NCBI RefSeq assembly: GCF_900109115.1
Contig: NZ_FNYV01000003.1
Location: 524,843-588,842, forward strand
Origin: Micromonospora phaseoli
GTDB lineage: Bacteria; Actinomycetota; Actinomycetes; Mycobacteriales; Micromonosporaceae
DNA: 64,000 nucleotides
Direction: 5' to 3'
This document shows, piece by piece, positions 43,440-52,242 of this stretch. The number at the start of each line of letters is the position of its first letter. Within the stretch, counting starts at the first letter, position 1. A model generated the notes under the pieces. The model was not told the DNA's origin, did no database searches, and saw only the letters and a program-made list of their open reading frames with translations. Both the position numbers and the translations under genes were made by a program.

Positions 43440-44609
43440 ATGCCACAACCGTTGGACGCCGCTCTGGCCGAAGTCCGCTCGATGCTGCTAGGTCCCGCAC
43501 TGACCCGGGCCGTGGCGGCCGGACGTCGGCGTGGTCAGCGGCCCTCCGTGGTCCGGGCCGAACTGCGGCCGGTCGCCCTCAAGGCCGGCCGGCGGCTGCA
43601 GATCTCCACCTCCGACGGCGCGCGTCCATACACCCGGAACGTGTCGCCGGGGCCGGAGGCCGAGGCTGCGGTGCGGGAGCTGCTGGCCGAGCCGTTCGGC
43701 AACTGGCACGTGGAGACCGCCGAGGGCACCCTGCAACTGCGGGTCACCAAGTCGGGTGAGGCACAGGTGCACCGCACCGCGGTGGCCAGCCCGGTCACCA
43801 CGGCGGCGACGCACGACCGCGCCAAGGAGTACCTGCTCGATCCCGGCGACCCGATCTTCGCCGAGATCGGCGGCTCGGCGGCCAAGCGGCGGCAGGTGGA
43901 CGCGTTCCTGCGGGCCCTGGCGGCCACGCTGCCCAGCGGGCTGGCCGAGGAGTTGGGCGGCCCGCTGCGCGTGGTGGACCTGGGCTGCGGGAATGCGTAC
44001 CTGACCTTCGCCGCGTACCGCTATCTCTCGCAGCTCGGCCTCGACGTCGAGCTGGTCGGGGTGGATGTCCGGGACGACCAGCGGCGGCGCAACTCCGAGC
44101 TGGCGCAGCGGCTCGGCTGGGCCGACCGGGTGCGCTTCGTCGCCGGCACCATCGCCGATGCGACCGTCGAGCCGGCTCCCGATCTGGTGCTCGCGCTGCA
44201 CGCCTGCGACACCGCCACCGACGAGGCGCTGGCTCGGGCGGTGCGCTGGGGTGCCCGTTGGGTGCTCGCCGCGCCATGCTGTCACCACGACATCGCGGCA
44301 CAGCTGCGTAGCCGGCCCACGCCGACGCCGTACGAACTGCTGACCCGGCAGGGCATCCTGCGGGAGCGCTTCGCGGACGCCCTCACCGACGCGCTGCGCG
44401 CCGGGCTGCTGCGTCTGCACGGCTACCGGGCCGAGGTGGTCGAGTTCGTCGACTCCGCGCACACTCCACGCAACCTGCTGATCCGGGCCCGGCGTACGGC
44501 TGCCCACCCGACCGCCGCCCAGCGCACGGAGTACCGGGAGCTGGTGGCGCAGTGGCAGATCACACCCCGGCTGGAGACGCTGCTCGCAGAGCCGTCACCA
44601 GCCGCGTAG
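43440..44609 (+). CDS. class I SAM-dependent methyltransferase (GSTCD-like, Methyltransf_32 type)
   Basis: A 389-residue methyltransferase. The SAM-binding motif I is RVVDLGCGNAYLTFAAYRYL (about residues 178-197), with the acidic VELVGVDVRD next. The later LVLALHACDTATDEALARAV and VLAAPCCHHDIAAQL are the hallmark of the Methyltransf_32/GSTCD-like group, thought to act on RNA or protein. The N-terminal 120 residues are a separate, Arg-rich domain. The target is unknown. It follows the RNA helicase on the same strand, so an RNA-related role is a fair guess. No Shine-Dalgarno is evident at the ATG. Confidence 0.85.
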   Translation: MPQPLDAALAEVRSMLLGPALTRAVAAGRRRGQRPSVVRAELRPVALKAGRRLQISTSDGARPYTRNVSPGPEAEAAVRELLAEPFGNWHVETAEGTLQLRVTKSGEAQVHRTAVASPVTTAATHDRAKEYLLDPGDPIFAEIGGSAAKRRQVDAFLRALAATLPSGLAEELGGPLRVVDLGCGNAYLTFAAYRYLSQLGLDVELVGVDVRDDQRRRNSELAQRLGWADRVRFVAGTIADATVEPAPDLVLALHACDTATDEALARAVRWGARWVLAAPCCHHDIAAQLRSRPTPTPYELLTRQGILRERFADALTDALRAGLLRLHGYRAEVVEFVDSAHTPRNLLIRARRTAAHPTAAQRTEYRELVAQWQITPRLETLLAEPSPAA

Positions 44610-44653
44610 CGGATTCGGGTCCCGCCACCGGAATCGTCTGGTCGATCAGTCAA

Positions 44654-44681
44654 TTGTTTACTCCCCTTCCCGTACTACTCT
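44654..44681 (+). promoter_or_regulatory. candidate promoter of the HTH regulator
   Basis: TTGTTT (44654-44659), 16-nt spacer, TACTCT (44676-44681), 46 nt upstream of the ATG, in a locally AT-rich patch (CAATTGTTTACT). Confidence 0.45.
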
Positions 44682-44727
44682 CGAAGAACGCACCGTCGGG
44701 TGCCGGTCGGGAGGGAAGACCCACCGG

Positions 44728-45177
44728 ATGGGTTCGGCAGAGGTTTCGCCGCAGATGGCCTTCGCGCGCTTCGTGCGTCGGGCCATCGACGATGCCCGCG
44801 AAGAGCGCGGCTGGACGGTCACCGACCTCGCCGCGCACACCGGCGTCGGCCGCTCGACCGTCTTCCGCTGGCTCGCCGGCGACTGGCAGGACTACCCCGA
44901 GCTGGCCAAGGTCCGTGGCTTCTGTGCCGCGCTGGATCTGCCGGTGGCGGCGGCTTTCCGGGCGCTCGGCCTACCCGACGCCGGCCCGGTGTCGTGGCGG
45001 CGGGGAGACGACGGCCCGGTGGAGGCCGACGTGCGGGTGATTCTGCAACGGCTTGCGGACCCGGCCGTGCCGGCCGAGGAGAAGCACCATATTCGTGACC
45101 TGCTGCGCTACCTGGCCCGCCGGCCGATCCGCCGGGCTGCCGACCCCACCGCCGCGCCGATCCGCCGGACGGGCTGA
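44728..45177 (+). CDS. XRE-family helix-turn-helix regulator
   Basis: A 149-residue DNA-binding protein. The HTH (about residues 14-65) reads VRRAIDDAREERGWTVTDLA, then AHTGVGRSTVFRWLAGDW, like Cro/CI-type regulators. The second half is helical and basic at the end (RRPIRRAADPTAAPIRRTG), with no enzymatic domain. GGGAGGGAAG lies about 10 nt before the ATG. It stands alone between the methyltransferase and a convergent membrane-protein gene, so its target cannot be inferred. Confidence 0.82.
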   Translation: MGSAEVSPQMAFARFVRRAIDDAREERGWTVTDLAAHTGVGRSTVFRWLAGDWQDYPELAKVRGFCAALDLPVAAAFRALGLPDAGPVSWRRGDDGPVEADVRVILQRLADPAVPAEEKHHIRDLLRYLARRPIRRAADPTAAPIRRTG

Positions 45178-45213
45178 CCCCCGGCAGCCGGGCCGAACCG
45201 GCCGCGGCATCGG

Positions 45214-46215
45214 CTAGGACACGAGGACCGTGAACTCGGCCGTGCGTACCTCACCCGCGACGGCGAAGTCCAGGTAGAGGCGGTACCGCCCGGGACCCGG
45301 CGTGGTCAACCAGAACCGGATCGCGCCGTCGACCAGCTCCGCCTCCGGGTGCACGTGCAGGTAGCCGAGGTCACCCTCGCGCAACGCGACGAGGTGACCG
45401 TACGCGCCGAGGTAGCGCTCCAGCACCGGGCCGGTGCCGTCCGGCCCGGTGATCCGGAAACTCACCGGCACGGTCAAACCGGGCTGCGGGCCGCCCTGAA
45501 AGCCGACCGTGAACCCGTCGACCGTGGTCCTGGTCGCCGGTTCGGGCAGCGCCCGGGGCGTGTAGTCGCCGGGCGCGACCAGGTCCACCCCGAGCGTCGT
45601 CGCCGTCTGCCGGCCGTCGTCAGCGAGGGCCGTGAAGTCGGCGTACGCCCGCCAGACGCCGGGCTGCGGCAGCGTCAGCGGCACCGACCAGGTGCCGTCC
45701 GCCGCCATGGTCGGGTGCAGATGCTGGTAGCCGGTCAGATCCCGGCGCACCACGATCAGGTGCATCGGCTTGTCGTGCACGACCGCGAACCGGGTGACCG
45801 TCCGACGCTGCCCGTCGCGGATCTGGAAGCGCAGCTCTCCGGCCTGCCCGGCGATGAACCCGGCGGAGCGCGGGGTGAGGGTGAGACCGTCGCGGCTGAC
45901 CGCGAGGCCGCCGGCCTCGGCCGCCGCCGCCTGGTCGGCTCCGTGCGAGTGCGCGCCCACGCCGGGGGCGTGGACGTGGTCGGCCAGCGCGCTGTCCGCC
46001 CCGCCCGCCGTCGCGGTGCCGCCACCGTTGATCCGGCCGAGCCCGAACCCGAGCAGCACCGACAGCACGAGCCCGCCGACCACCAGGGCCAGCCGCAGCG
46101 TGGCCCGATCCGGTGCCGCCGACACCGCGGCGGGTTCCTCACCCGCCCGCGTCGACGGGCGCTCGGCGAGCCGCACCGACCCGAGCGCGGGCGCGTCGAG
46201 TTCCTGGTCAGCCAT
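45214..46215 (-). CDS. membrane-anchored extracytoplasmic protein with His-rich linker
   Basis: Not assigned to a characterised family. The 333-residue product has a cytoplasmic start, one membrane helix (about 43-62, LVVGGLVLSVLLGFGLG), then a His-containing linker ADHVHAPGVGAHSHGAD and two beta-rich, Ig-like parts. Conserved-looking pieces are DKPMHLIVVRRDLTGYQHLHP and GAYGHLVALREGDLGYLHVHP; the paired HxHP ends suggest metal binding, perhaps copper. Similar proteins occur near metal-handling genes in actinobacteria as far as I recall, but no such genes are adjacent here. Confidence 0.7.
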   Translation of the reverse strand: MADQELDAPALGSVRLAERPSTRAGEEPAAVSAAPDRATLRLALVVGGLVLSVLLGFGLGRINGGGTATAGGADSALADHVHAPGVGAHSHGADQAAAAEAGGLAVSRDGLTLTPRSAGFIAGQAGELRFQIRDGQRRTVTRFAVVHDKPMHLIVVRRDLTGYQHLHPTMAADGTWSVPLTLPQPGVWRAYADFTALADDGRQTATTLGVDLVAPGDYTPRALPEPATRTTVDGFTVGFQGGPQPGLTVPVSFRITGPDGTGPVLERYLGAYGHLVALREGDLGYLHVHPEAELVDGAIRFWLTTPGPGRYRLYLDFAVAGEVRTAEFTVLVS

Positions 46216-46245
46216 GCGCCCACCGTACCGCCGCAGGTGCGGAGG

Positions 46246-48444
46246 TCAGGCGGCGAGGGCGAGGGCCAGGGGCAGGACGGCTTGCGCGCCGGCCCGGCGG
46301 AGTTCGCGGGCGGCCATCGTCATGGTCCAGCCCGAATCGACCAGGTCGTCGACGAGCAGCACCGGGCCGGCCAGGCCGGCGAGGGCACCGGCCAGCGACT
46401 CGGGCACGGTCAGGGTGCCGTGCAGGGTGCGTACCCGCTGGGCGCTGTTGCCGCGCGGACCGTCGGCGCCCGCCGAACCGGCCGAGCTCACCCGACCCAG
46501 CAGTGGCAGCCGCCCGACGGTGGCGATCCGCTCGGCCAGCGAGCCGACCAGCATCGGGTGGCTACGGGAGTCGACCGCGACCACGCCGGCCGGGCGACTG
46601 GGCCACCGGTCGTCGCCGTGCGCCCACGCCTTGAGCACCTCGATGACGGCGGCGGCCACCTCGTCGGGGACCTCGCCGTCCGGCGTGCCCTCCCCGACCA
46701 GGCCGCGTAGCCGGCCGCCCCAGCCGAGGTCCGACAGCCGGCCGACAGCCCGGCCCGGCAGCGCCTGCTCCGTCGGGGCGATGCGCCCCTTCAGGGGTAC
46801 GCCGACCGACTCCAACCCGGTCGGCCAGAGCTTCTTCGGCGCGATCTGGACTCCGGGGCGGCCGAGGAAGGTCTGCGCGACGGTCAGCGCGGTCGGTGAC
46901 ACCTCAGGGGTGAACAGCGCCTCGGCGCACCGGTCACACCGGCCGCAGTCCACCGCCTCGGCGTCGTCCAGGCACTCACGTAGGTAGCGCATCCGGCAGC
47001 CGGCCGTCGCCGCGTACTCGATCATGGCCTGCTGCTCGGTGGCGCGGGCGGCGGCGACGCGGCGCAACCGCGCCCCGTCATAGAGCCAGGGCTCGCCGGT
47101 GGCGAGCCAGCCGCCCCGGACCCGGCGGACCGCACCGTCGACGTCGAGCACCTTGAGCATCAACTCCAGGCGGGCGCGCCGCAGGTCGACCAGCGGCTCC
47201 AGGGCCTGGGTCGACAACGGCCGGTCGGTCCGCAGGACGGCGAGCACCGCGCGGACCTGCTCCTCCGGCGGGAAGGCCAGCGAGGCGAAGTACCGCCAGA
47301 TGGCGGCGTCCTCGGCACCCGGCAGCAGCAGCACCTCGGCGTGCTCGACGGCTCGCCCGGCCCGGCCGACCTGCTGGTAGTAGGCGATCGGCGAGGGCGG
47401 CGCGCCGAGGTGCACCACGAAGCCGAGATCAGGCTTGTCGAAGCCCATCCCGAGCGCGCTGGTGGCGACCAGTGCCTTGATCTTGTTGTCGAGCAGGTCC
47501 TGCTCGGCGGCGCGGCGGTCGGCGTCCTCGGCCTGCCCGGTGTACGCGGCAACCGCCCAGCCGCGTGAGCGGAGGAACTCGGCCGTCTCGGTCGCCGCGG
47601 CCACGGTCAGCGTGTAGATGATCCCCGAGCCGGGCAGCCGGTCCAGGTGGTCGGCGAGCCAGCCGAGCCGGTGCGCCGGGCTCGGCAGGTCGAGCACGCC
47701 CAGCCGCAGCGATTCGCGGTCCAGGCTGCCCCGCAGCACCAGGACGTCCGGTCGCGGCGCGGCCGGCGCGGCCGGTTCGGTGCCCAGCTGCTCGGCGACG
47801 TCCTGGGTCACCCGGGCGTTGGCGGTGGCGGTCGTGGCGAGCACCGGCGTGCGCTCGGGCAGCTTGCCGAGGAAGGTACGCAGCCGGCGGTAGTCCGGCC
47901 GGAAGTCGTGCCCCCAGTCCGAAACGCAGTGTGCCTCGTCGACCACCAGCAGACCGGTGGTGGCGGCCAGCTTCGGCAGCACGCCGTCGCGGAAGTCCGG
48001 GTTGTTCAGCCGTTCCGGGCTGATCAGCAGCACATCCACCGTGCCGGCGTGGATCTCGGCGGTGATCTCGTCCCACTCGTCGAGGTTGGCCGAGTTGATG
48101 GTGCGGGCCCGGATTCCGGCGCGCGCCGCCGCGTCGACCTGGTTACGCATCAACGCCAGCAGCGGCGAAACGATCACCGTCGGACCGGCCGGCCCGGCGG
48201 CGTCGCGCTGCGCAGCGGCGTCGCGCTGCGCAGCGGCGTCGCGCTCGCGCAGCAACGCGGTGGCCACGAAGTAGACCGCCGACTTGCCCCACCCGGTGCG
48301 CTGCACACAGAGCACCCGCCGCCGGTCGATCACCAACGCCTCGATGGCCCGCCACTGGTCCTCGCGGAGCCGGGCCTGGTCACCGGCCAGCCGCCGCAGC
48401 ACCGCCTCGGCGCGCTGCCGTACCGCCGTCCGTTCCAGGCTCAT
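46246..48444 (-). CDS. RecQ-family DNA helicase fused to a phosphoribosyltransferase-like domain
   Basis: A 732-residue helicase. Helicase domain 1 has RTGWGKSAVYF (Walker A, about 47-57), a SPLLALMRNQ motif and VDEAHCVSDWGHDFRPDY (DEAH, about 170). Domain 2 has VATSALGMGFDKPD and QQVGRAGRAVE. The zinc domain cysteines are in CRMRYLRECL and CGRCDRC (about 480-510). The C-terminal 130 residues form a phosphoribosyltransferase-like domain with the PRPP loop VLLVDDLVDSGWTM. That domain may bind a nucleotide as a regulatory site. Near residues 65-85 an 18-bp DNA repeat gives RDAAAQ units. Confidence 0.9.
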   Translation of the reverse strand: MSLERTAVRQRAEAVLRRLAGDQARLREDQWRAIEALVIDRRRVLCVQRTGWGKSAVYFVATALLRERDAAAQRDAAAQRDAAGPAGPTVIVSPLLALMRNQVDAAARAGIRARTINSANLDEWDEITAEIHAGTVDVLLISPERLNNPDFRDGVLPKLAATTGLLVVDEAHCVSDWGHDFRPDYRRLRTFLGKLPERTPVLATTATANARVTQDVAEQLGTEPAAPAAPRPDVLVLRGSLDRESLRLGVLDLPSPAHRLGWLADHLDRLPGSGIIYTLTVAAATETAEFLRSRGWAVAAYTGQAEDADRRAAEQDLLDNKIKALVATSALGMGFDKPDLGFVVHLGAPPSPIAYYQQVGRAGRAVEHAEVLLLPGAEDAAIWRYFASLAFPPEEQVRAVLAVLRTDRPLSTQALEPLVDLRRARLELMLKVLDVDGAVRRVRGGWLATGEPWLYDGARLRRVAAARATEQQAMIEYAATAGCRMRYLRECLDDAEAVDCGRCDRCAEALFTPEVSPTALTVAQTFLGRPGVQIAPKKLWPTGLESVGVPLKGRIAPTEQALPGRAVGRLSDLGWGGRLRGLVGEGTPDGEVPDEVAAAVIEVLKAWAHGDDRWPSRPAGVVAVDSRSHPMLVGSLAERIATVGRLPLLGRVSSAGSAGADGPRGNSAQRVRTLHGTLTVPESLAGALAGLAGPVLLVDDLVDSGWTMTMAARELRRAGAQAVLPLALALAA

Positions 48445-48474
48445 CCGCCTTTTCTACCAGCGTCCGGTGCTGCA

Positions 48475-48520
48475 TTGCCGGACGGTGGGCCGTCGACCGT
48501 TGCCGGACGGTGGGCCGTCG
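48475..48520. repeat. 21-bp direct repeat in the recQ-lipoprotein divergent gap
   Basis: TTGCCGGACGGTGGGCCGTCG occurs twice, starts 25 nt apart (48475 and 48500). It lies between the start of the RecQ gene (48444) and that of the lipoprotein (48604), upstream of a TACGAT box at 48568. It could be a regulator site or a simple duplication. Confidence 0.65.
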
Positions 48521-48603
48521 TGGCCCGGCCGCGACCGAGTCGTACCCCGACGGCGACGAGTTTGTTCTACGATTCCCGTTCGATCCGCAAAGAGAGAGAC
48601 GAG

Positions 48604-49401
48604 ATGACTCAGCGATCCGGCACCACCGCCACGACCCGGCGTCTCGCGGCCACAGCCGTCGCCCTGCTGGCCGCGACCCTGGGGGCCGGATGTGACGACA
48701 AGGCCACTCCGGAGGCGGCCCCACCACCGCCCGACCCGAAGCAGGAACTGCTGGCCGCCGTGCCGGACGAGCAGGACCCGGCCTTCCGGTTCACCATCAG
48801 CGACACCTCGGGCGACGTCTCCGGCGTGATCGACCCGGCGAACCAGGGCATGGACATCGACACCGTCACCAAGGACAAGGACTTCACCCTGGAGATGTCC
48901 TTCCGGATGGTCGAGTCCCGCACCTGGATGAAGGTGAACTTCAAGGGTGCCCAGGACATCCAGAAGCTGATGAAGCTGCCCACCAAGTGGATGGCGCTGG
49001 ACCCGACGAAGGTCGAGGGCCCGGACTCCCTGCCCAGCTACGAGGGCACCGACCCGGGCAACGTCGAGGCGATCATCCGTGCGGCCACCGATGTCCAGGC
49101 CGGCGAGCCCGGGACGTACACCGGTGTGGTCGACCTGTCCGCCGAGCCGGAGCTGGCCGACAACCTGGACGGCCTGGTCACCCTGGGCGACGCTACCGCG
49201 CAGCTCCCGCTCACCGCGATCGTCGGCGCGGACGGCAACCTCTCCTCGCTGACGCTGGACATCCCGGCGGCCGGCAAGCGAAAGGCGTCCGAGTACGTGG
49301 TCGAGTACGTCGACTTCGGCGATGCCCCCCAGGTCGTCGCCTTCACCGACGACGCCGCGCAGCAGGCCCCCGCCGCAGCCTACGACCTGCTCAACGGCTG
49401 A
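48604..49401 (+). CDS. lipoprotein, LppX/LprG-like fold likely
   Basis: A 265-residue exported lipoprotein. The signal peptide (about 1-29) ends in the lipobox TLGAGC, so Cys becomes the lipid-modified N-terminus. The mature part has the pattern FRFTISDTSGDVSGVIDP, MSFRMVESRTWMKVNF and AAGKRKASEYVVEYVDFGD, resembling the LppX_LprAFG/LolA-like half-barrels that carry lipids in actinobacteria; that relation is inferred. ATG at 48604 after GAGAGAGACGAG. Divergent from the RecQ gene. A long palindrome follows its stop. Confidence 0.85.
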   Translation: MTQRSGTTATTRRLAATAVALLAATLGAGCDDKATPEAAPPPPDPKQELLAAVPDEQDPAFRFTISDTSGDVSGVIDPANQGMDIDTVTKDKDFTLEMSFRMVESRTWMKVNFKGAQDIQKLMKLPTKWMALDPTKVEGPDSLPSYEGTDPGNVEAIIRAATDVQAGEPGTYTGVVDLSAEPELADNLDGLVTLGDATAQLPLTAIVGADGNLSSLTLDIPAAGKRKASEYVVEYVDFGDAPQVVAFTDDAAQQAPAAAYDLLNG

Positions 49402-49417
49402 CGCCGCGCCCCAACCC

Positions 49418-49479
49418 TGTTGATCAAGAGGTTTGCGTCGGGATCAGTCCGCTGGTCGACGCAAACCTCTTGATCAACA
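49418..49479. repeat. 62-nt palindromic element, dispersed family A copy 2
   Basis: Arms TGTTGATCAAGAGGTTTGCG(TCG) and its complement, 23 bp perfect, loop 16 nt. It shares TTGATCAAGA and GTTTGCGTC with the copy at 20456, and like it lies between convergent genes (lipoprotein and livM), as a bidirectional terminator would. Confidence 0.9.
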
Positions 49480-49499
49480 AAGGTGGGGCCAGGTCTCGG

Positions 49500-50630
49500 T
49501 CAGCGCTCGCGGCGGGTGGGCAGGCGCAGCGAGTTGCGGAGCAGGGACAGTCGGGGGGCGAGGCTGGCCAGGCCGCCGGGGAAGAAGTAGACGGCCAGGA
49601 TGAAGACCGTGCCGAGGACGAACAGCGGCTGCGACAGTGGCCGGCTGAGGAACGCCGGCAGCGCGTCCACCGCGTCGGAGCTGCCGAAGGAGACCAGGCG
49701 GTGGTCCAGGTACATGTAGAGGATGCCGCCGAGGACCGGGCCCCAGCGCGTACCGGGCCCGCCGAGCACCACCATCACCAGCAACGACAGGGTCAGCTCG
49801 CTGCTGGTGATGTGCGGCGAGGCGCCACCGACGATCAGGCAGTAGACCGCCCCGCCGGCCGCCGCCAGCCCACCGGCCAGGGTGAAGGCGACCAGCTTGA
49901 AACGGTACGGGTCCAGCCCGAGGACTCCGATGCGCCGCTCGTCGTCGCGCAACCCGGCCAACACCCGCCCGGTCGGCGAGCCGCTGACCCGGTGCACCAC
50001 GAACACCACCACCACGAGGTACGCCAACGCCAGCCAGTACAGGTTGACCGTGTTGGTGACCCCGACCAGCGCGTCCGGCAGCCCGGTGACGTCCAGCGGC
50101 AGTCCCTCCTCACCGCCGGTGAGCCCACCGAAGTCACGGGCCACCAGGATCGCCCCGACCTGGGCGAAGGCCAGCGTCACCATGGCGAAGGCGATGCCGA
50201 CCGTACGCAGCGCCACCGCGCCGAGCAGACCGGCGAGGATCGCCCCGCCGACGATGGCCAGCGGCGCGGCCTGCCACAGCGGCAACCCGGCCCGGGTGAT
50301 CAGGATGTCGGTGCCGTACACCCCGGCGGCGAAGTAGAGGGCGTGCCCGAAGGAGAGCATCCCGGTCCGCCCGAACAGCAGGTCGTAGCCGGCCGCCAGG
50401 CCACCGAAGACCAGGCAGACGGCGAGCAGTTGCAGGGTGCCGGGCGAGTTCAGCGCGCCCTCGAAGATGCCGGGCAGGTGCAGTGTCGAGTACGGCAGGA
50501 TCAGCGCCACCGCCAGCACGGCCAGCGGCAGGAACGGGCGAATCCGGTGCAGCCGCCCGTCACCCGGCGTCAGTTCGTCGGGTACCGCCGCAGGGGGCGC
50601 GGGAACCTCGGGGGACTTGACCTCGGTCAT
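49500..50630 (-). CDS. livM: branched-chain amino acid ABC transporter permease, LivM type
   Basis: A 376-residue permease with about ten helices. Family features are YDLLFGRTGMLSFGHALYFA, and the coupling region VLAGLRDDERRIGVLGLDPY with RFKLVAFTLAGGLAAAGGAV. A 30-residue Pro-rich cytoplasmic start precedes the first helix. ATG at 50630 overlaps the livH stop (ATGA), so the frame open to 51365 is not used. It is the last gene of the liv operon. Confidence 0.93.
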   Translation of the reverse strand: MTEVKSPEVPAPPAAVPDELTPGDGRLHRIRPFLPLAVLAVALILPYSTLHLPGIFEGALNSPGTLQLLAVCLVFGGLAAGYDLLFGRTGMLSFGHALYFAAGVYGTDILITRAGLPLWQAAPLAIVGGAILAGLLGAVALRTVGIAFAMVTLAFAQVGAILVARDFGGLTGGEEGLPLDVTGLPDALVGVTNTVNLYWLALAYLVVVVFVVHRVSGSPTGRVLAGLRDDERRIGVLGLDPYRFKLVAFTLAGGLAAAGGAVYCLIVGGASPHITSSELTLSLLVMVVLGGPGTRWGPVLGGILYMYLDHRLVSFGSSDAVDALPAFLSRPLSQPLFVLGTVFILAVYFFPGGLASLAPRLSLLRNSLRLPTRRER

Positions 50631-51517
50631 GCCGTTGCCACCTTTCCGGCGATGCCCTGCGGGCGCAGCAGCAGCACCACGGCCAGCAGCGCGACCACAC
50701 AGATGTCGCCCAGCCCGGAGGTGCCGTAGTAGTTCACGAACTGTTGCAGCAGCCCGACCGCGACCGCCGCGTACGCGGACCCGACGACCGAACCCATGCC
50801 GCCGATGACCACCACGATGAACGCGAAGATCAGCAGCGAGCCGCCCTGCTGGGGCGAGACGGTGCCGAAGTAGACGCTGCCCAGCGCGCCGGCCAACGCC
50901 GCCGCCGCCCCGCCGATGGCGAAGACCAGGGTGAACGCCTTGCGCACGTCGATGCCGAGCGCGGTGACCATCTCCCGGTTCTCCACTCCGGCCCGGATGA
51001 TCAGGCCGTAGCGGGTCCAGCGCAGGAAGGCGAGGATCGCGCCGAGCACCAGCGACGCGGCGACGATGAGCAGCAGCCCCCCGTTGGGCACCTGCGCACC
51101 GAGGATCGACGTCACCTGGCGGGTCCACTCCGGGCGGGGGAAGGGCCGGGCGTCCGCGCCCCAGGTGGCCTGCAACAGCGCCACGCCGGCCAGCGAGAGT
51201 CCGACGGTGACCAGCACCTGCTCGATGGTGCGGGAGTAGAGCGGGCGGATCAGCACCAGCTCGACCAGCACCGCCACCAGGGTGCCGGCGGCCACCCCGA
51301 AGGCGACCGCGACCACGAACCCGAAGCCGTCCGACCCGGCGCCGGGCAGGTTCCCCGCCGCCCACCAGGTGCCGTACGCGCCGACGCCGAGGAAGAGGCC
51401 GTGCGCGAAGTTGAGCACGTCGGCCAGGCCGAAGACCAGCGACAGCCCGGAGGCCACCAGGAAGTAGAGCGCCGCCAGACCGAGCCCGGTCAACGTCAGC
51501 AGAATGACCGTGTCCAT
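50627..51517 (-). CDS. livH: branched-chain amino acid ABC transporter permease, LivH type
   Basis: A 296-residue permease with about eight helices. It has SGLSLVFGLADVLNFAHGLF and the coupling segment GLIIRAGVENREMVTALGID with RKAFTLVFAIGGAAAALAG, typical of LivH. Its ATG shares one base with the livF stop (TGATG). Confidence 0.93.
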   Translation of the reverse strand: MDTVILLTLTGLGLAALYFLVASGLSLVFGLADVLNFAHGLFLGVGAYGTWWAAGNLPGAGSDGFGFVVAVAFGVAAGTLVAVLVELVLIRPLYSRTIEQVLVTVGLSLAGVALLQATWGADARPFPRPEWTRQVTSILGAQVPNGGLLLIVAASLVLGAILAFLRWTRYGLIIRAGVENREMVTALGIDVRKAFTLVFAIGGAAAALAGALGSVYFGTVSPQQGGSLLIFAFIVVVIGGMGSVVGSAYAAVAVGLLQQFVNYYGTSGLGDICVVALLAVVLLLRPQGIAGKVATA

Positions 51518-52242
51518 CAGTGCTGCACCTCCGCCGAGCCGACGCCGAGCAGCGACCGGGTCAGCGCGGTCTCCCGCAGCAACTCCTGGGCGTCCCCGGT
51601 CCACGCCACCTTGCCGGCGGCGAGCACCACCGCGTCGCGGGCCAACCGCCGCACCACGGCCAGGTTCTGCTCCACCAGCAGCACCGGCACGGATTCCGCG
51701 ACCCGCTCCAGCACCTCGGCCACCTCGGTCACCACCTTCGGCGCCAACCCCTTGGTCGGCTCGTCGACCAGCAGCAGCCGGTTGTCGTTGAGCAGCACCC
51801 GGCCGATGGAGAGCATCTGCTGCTGCCCACCCGACAGCGAGCCGGCCCGCTGCCGAGCCCGCCGGTCCAGCTCCGGAAAGAGCGCGAAAACCCGGTCGTA
51901 CGCCGGGGTGGTGCCGCGCCGCTCGGCGAGCCGCAGGTTCTCCGCGACGGTGAGCCCGGCGAAGACGCAGCGGTCCTCGGGCACGTAGCCGAGCCCGCCG
52001 CGGACCAGGCGGTGGGTCTGCTGGGAGAGCAGGGTCTGCTCCCCCATCTGGACCGTGCCGCGCGCCTCGCCGTTGCGTGGGGTCAACCCGACGACGGCGC
52101 GCAGCGTGGTGGTCTTGCCGACGCCGTTGCGGCCGAGCAGCACGGTGACACCGGTCGGGGCCACGCTGAACGACACCCCCTGGAGGATGTGCAGCCCGGC
52201 GATCCGGACCGACAGGTCCGCCACCCTCAAGATCGGCTCCAT
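51517..52242 (-). CDS. livF: branched-chain amino acid ABC transporter ATPase, LivF type
   Basis: A 241-residue ATPase. Walker A is LLGRNGVGKTTTLRAV, the signature SLSGGQQQMLSIGRVLL, Walker B LLLVDEPTKGLAP. The Q-loop/GLGYVPEDR segment is typical of LivF. ATG at 52242, one-base overlap with livG. Confidence 0.94.
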   Translation of the reverse strand: MEPILRVADLSVRIAGLHILQGVSFSVAPTGVTVLLGRNGVGKTTTLRAVVGLTPRNGEARGTVQMGEQTLLSQQTHRLVRGGLGYVPEDRCVFAGLTVAENLRLAERRGTTPAYDRVFALFPELDRRARQRAGSLSGGQQQMLSIGRVLLNDNRLLLVDEPTKGLAPKVVTEVAEVLERVAESVPVLLVEQNLAVVRRLARDAVVLAAGKVAWTGDAQELLRETALTRSLLGVGSAEVQH

